NCBI GenBank assembly: GCA_013415595.1
Contig: JAAEEW010000052.1
Span: forward strand, 1-6,447
Reading direction: 5' to 3'
DNA from: Methanosarcinales archaeon
GTDB taxonomy: Archaea > Halobacteriota > Methanosarcinia > Methanotrichales > Methanotrichaceae
DNA: 6,447 nt
Shown here in pieces: positions 5,527 through 6,447 of the stretch (position 1 is the stretch's first letter; each line of letters begins with the position of its first letter). The notes below the pieces were generated by a model. It was not told the DNA's origin. It ran no database searches and saw only the letters and a program-made list of their open reading frames with translations. A program made the position numbers and the translations under genes.

Positions 5527-5534
5527 CTCACTCC
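5527..5534 (-). promoter_or_regulatory. Ribosome binding site fixing the start at 5522
   Basis: GGAGTGAG on the minus strand lies 4 nt before ATG 5522-5520. The alternative ATG at 5564 has only GC-rich, non-complementary sequence before it. A TATA-like TAAAGTTAAT at about 5548-5557 could direct a start close to this site, which would make a very short leader. Confidence 0.6.
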
Positions 5535-5601
5535 CTGGCAATAGAAGATTAACTTTACGATCATCGACGACGGCGGGCCACGGCAGCCGGTGGCAGAACA
5601 G

Positions 5602-5608
5602 TTTATAA
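5602..5608 (+). promoter_or_regulatory. TATA box for a leaderless ABC transporter transcript
   Basis: TTTATAA is a close archaeal TATA-box match. Its centre lies 28 bp before the ATG at 5633, so transcription should begin at or within a few bases of the start codon. No Shine-Dalgarno sequence occurs at normal spacing (GGTGAGG at 5611-5617 is too far). Together these suggest a leaderless mRNA. The same 110-bp gap serves the divergent radical-SAM gene. Confidence 0.6.
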
Positions 5609-5632
5609 CCGGTGAGGCCTTTCCCCAATCGG

Positions 5633-6447
5633 ATGACGAATGGGGCCATTGAGGTATCGTCCCTCAGCAAGAGGTTCGACGGCACGGTGGCTGTCGACTC
5701 TGTGGACCTGACCGTGCAAAAGGGGGAGATCTTCGGCCTTCTGGGGCCAAACGGCGCCGGCAAGAGCACCATCATCAAGATGCTGACCACCATGCTCCAG
5801 CCCACCAGCGGCACGGCCCGGGTGTGGGGATTTGACATCGTGAGGGAGAGGTCCAGGGTCCGAAGCTCCATCGGCGTGGTCTTCCAGGACCCAAGCGTCG
5901 ACGGAAAGCTGACCGCCTACGAGAACCTGGACTTCCACGGCCGCATGTACGCCATGCCCTCAGCCAGGCGAAAGGAGCGGATCTCAGAGGTGCTGGAGCT
6001 GGTGGACCTCACCTCCAAGGCCGGGGTGCTGCTGGAGGAGTTCTCCGGGGGCATGAGGCGGAGGCTGGAGATCGCCCGGGGGCTGATGCACCTGCCCCAC
6101 GTCCTGTTTCTGGACGAGCCCACCCTGGGGCTGGACGCCCAGACCAGGAGGCACATCTGGGACTACGTCAGGGAGATGAACCGCCGGGAGGGGATAACAG
6201 TGGTGATCACCACCCACTACATGGACGAGGCGGACGCCCTCTGCGACCGGGTGGCCATAATCGATAACGGCAAGATCGTGGCCATGGACTCCCCGGCCAG
6301 CCTGAGGGAGAGCATCGGGGCGGACATCATCTCCTTGCAGGTGGCGGACGGTGAAGACCTGCTCCTCCAGGCTCTGCAGGGCCAGGAGTGGGTCCGATCG
6401 GCGGAGTCCTTCAACAGCACCCTGAACCTGGGGGTGGACCATGGCCA
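5633..6447 (+). CDS. ABC exporter ATP-binding protein (DrrA/CcmA type), C-terminus cut by window edge
   Basis: The frame is open from ATG 5633 to the window end, 271 residues. It contains a full ABC ATPase: Walker A GPNGAGKST (38-46), Q-loop VVFQD with Q85, signature FSGGMRRRLEIARGL (137-151), Walker B VLFLDEP with catalytic E162, D-loop LGLD (165-168) and H-loop histidine H195 in TTHYMDEAD. The SGGM signature, the LPHVLFLDEPTLGLDAQTRRHIW stretch and the single nucleotide-binding domain are typical of the DrrA/ABC-2 group that powers export of drugs, polysaccharides or lipids; the partner ABC-2 permease would be expected just downstream, outside the window. About 50 residues of the usual 310-330 are probably missing. 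It is divergent from the radical-SAM pair, so joint control is possible but unproven. The substrate is unknown. Confidence 0.93.
   Translation, partial: MTNGAIEVSSLSKRFDGTVAVDSVDLTVQKGEIFGLLGPNGAGKSTIIKMLTTMLQPTSGTARVWGFDIVRERSRVRSSIGVVFQDPSVDGKLTAYENLDFHGRMYAMPSARRKERISEVLELVDLTSKAGVLLEEFSGGMRRRLEIARGLMHLPHVLFLDEPTLGLDAQTRRHIWDYVREMNRREGITVVITTHYMDEADALCDRVAIIDNGKIVAMDSPASLRESIGADIISLQVADGEDLLLQALQGQEWVRSAESFNSTLNLGVDHG

Noticed and set aside
5523..5564. Fourteen-residue N-terminal extension of the second radical-SAM protein
   Set aside because: No ribosome binding site before ATG 5564, whereas ATG 5522 has GGAGTGAG and starts the conserved Rossmann strand directly.
4684..5871. 395-codon minus-strand frame overlapping the second radical-SAM gene and the ABC gene
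   Set aside because: It overlaps two well-supported genes in a different frame or antisense, and its translation is arginine/glycine-rich shadow sequence.

Overview
The window looks like a GC-rich archaeal chromosome segment, most likely from a methanogen-type euryarchaeon. Three signs point there. The coding regions are GC-rich with heavy AGG arginine codon use. The start regions carry archaeal TATA-like boxes, and the ABC gene appears to be leaderless. Paired radical-SAM proteins with cobalamin-binding-like N-terminal domains are also common in these organisms. The genus cannot be fixed from this window alone.

Layout. (1) Positions 1 to about 1290: most of an IS110-family insertion sequence on the minus strand, cut by the left window edge. 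It has a DEDD/serine transposase and, upstream of it, a structured non-coding leader preceded by a TATA-like box. That arrangement is what an IS110-group bridge RNA locus would look like. (2) About 1296-1684: a lower-GC intergenic stretch with no convincing gene, ending in promoter-like AT-rich blocks. (3) 1685-2161 (+): a 158-residue membrane-anchored protein of unknown function with an internal repeat. (4) 2162-2445: intergenic DNA full of short repeats and palindromes. (5) 2446-3903 and 4155-5522, both on the minus strand: two radical-SAM enzymes of the B12-binding type, separated by 251 bp that hold a cluster of CATTCYRG-like words, a 12-bp tandem duplication and an 8-bp inverted repeat. 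(6) 5633 to the window end (+): the ATP-binding subunit of a DrrA/CcmA-type ABC exporter, divergent from the radical-SAM pair across a 110-bp shared promoter region.

The two radical-SAM proteins are clearly related in architecture but not near-identical. Both have a Rossmann-like N-terminal domain lacking the full DxHxxG cobalamin motif, and both end the barrel with a P-x-TP motif followed by a YDG-H segment. They probably act on related lipid, cofactor or natural-product substrates, which the sequence does not identify. Whether the divergent ABC exporter and the small anchored protein belong to the same pathway is only a neighbourhood inference.
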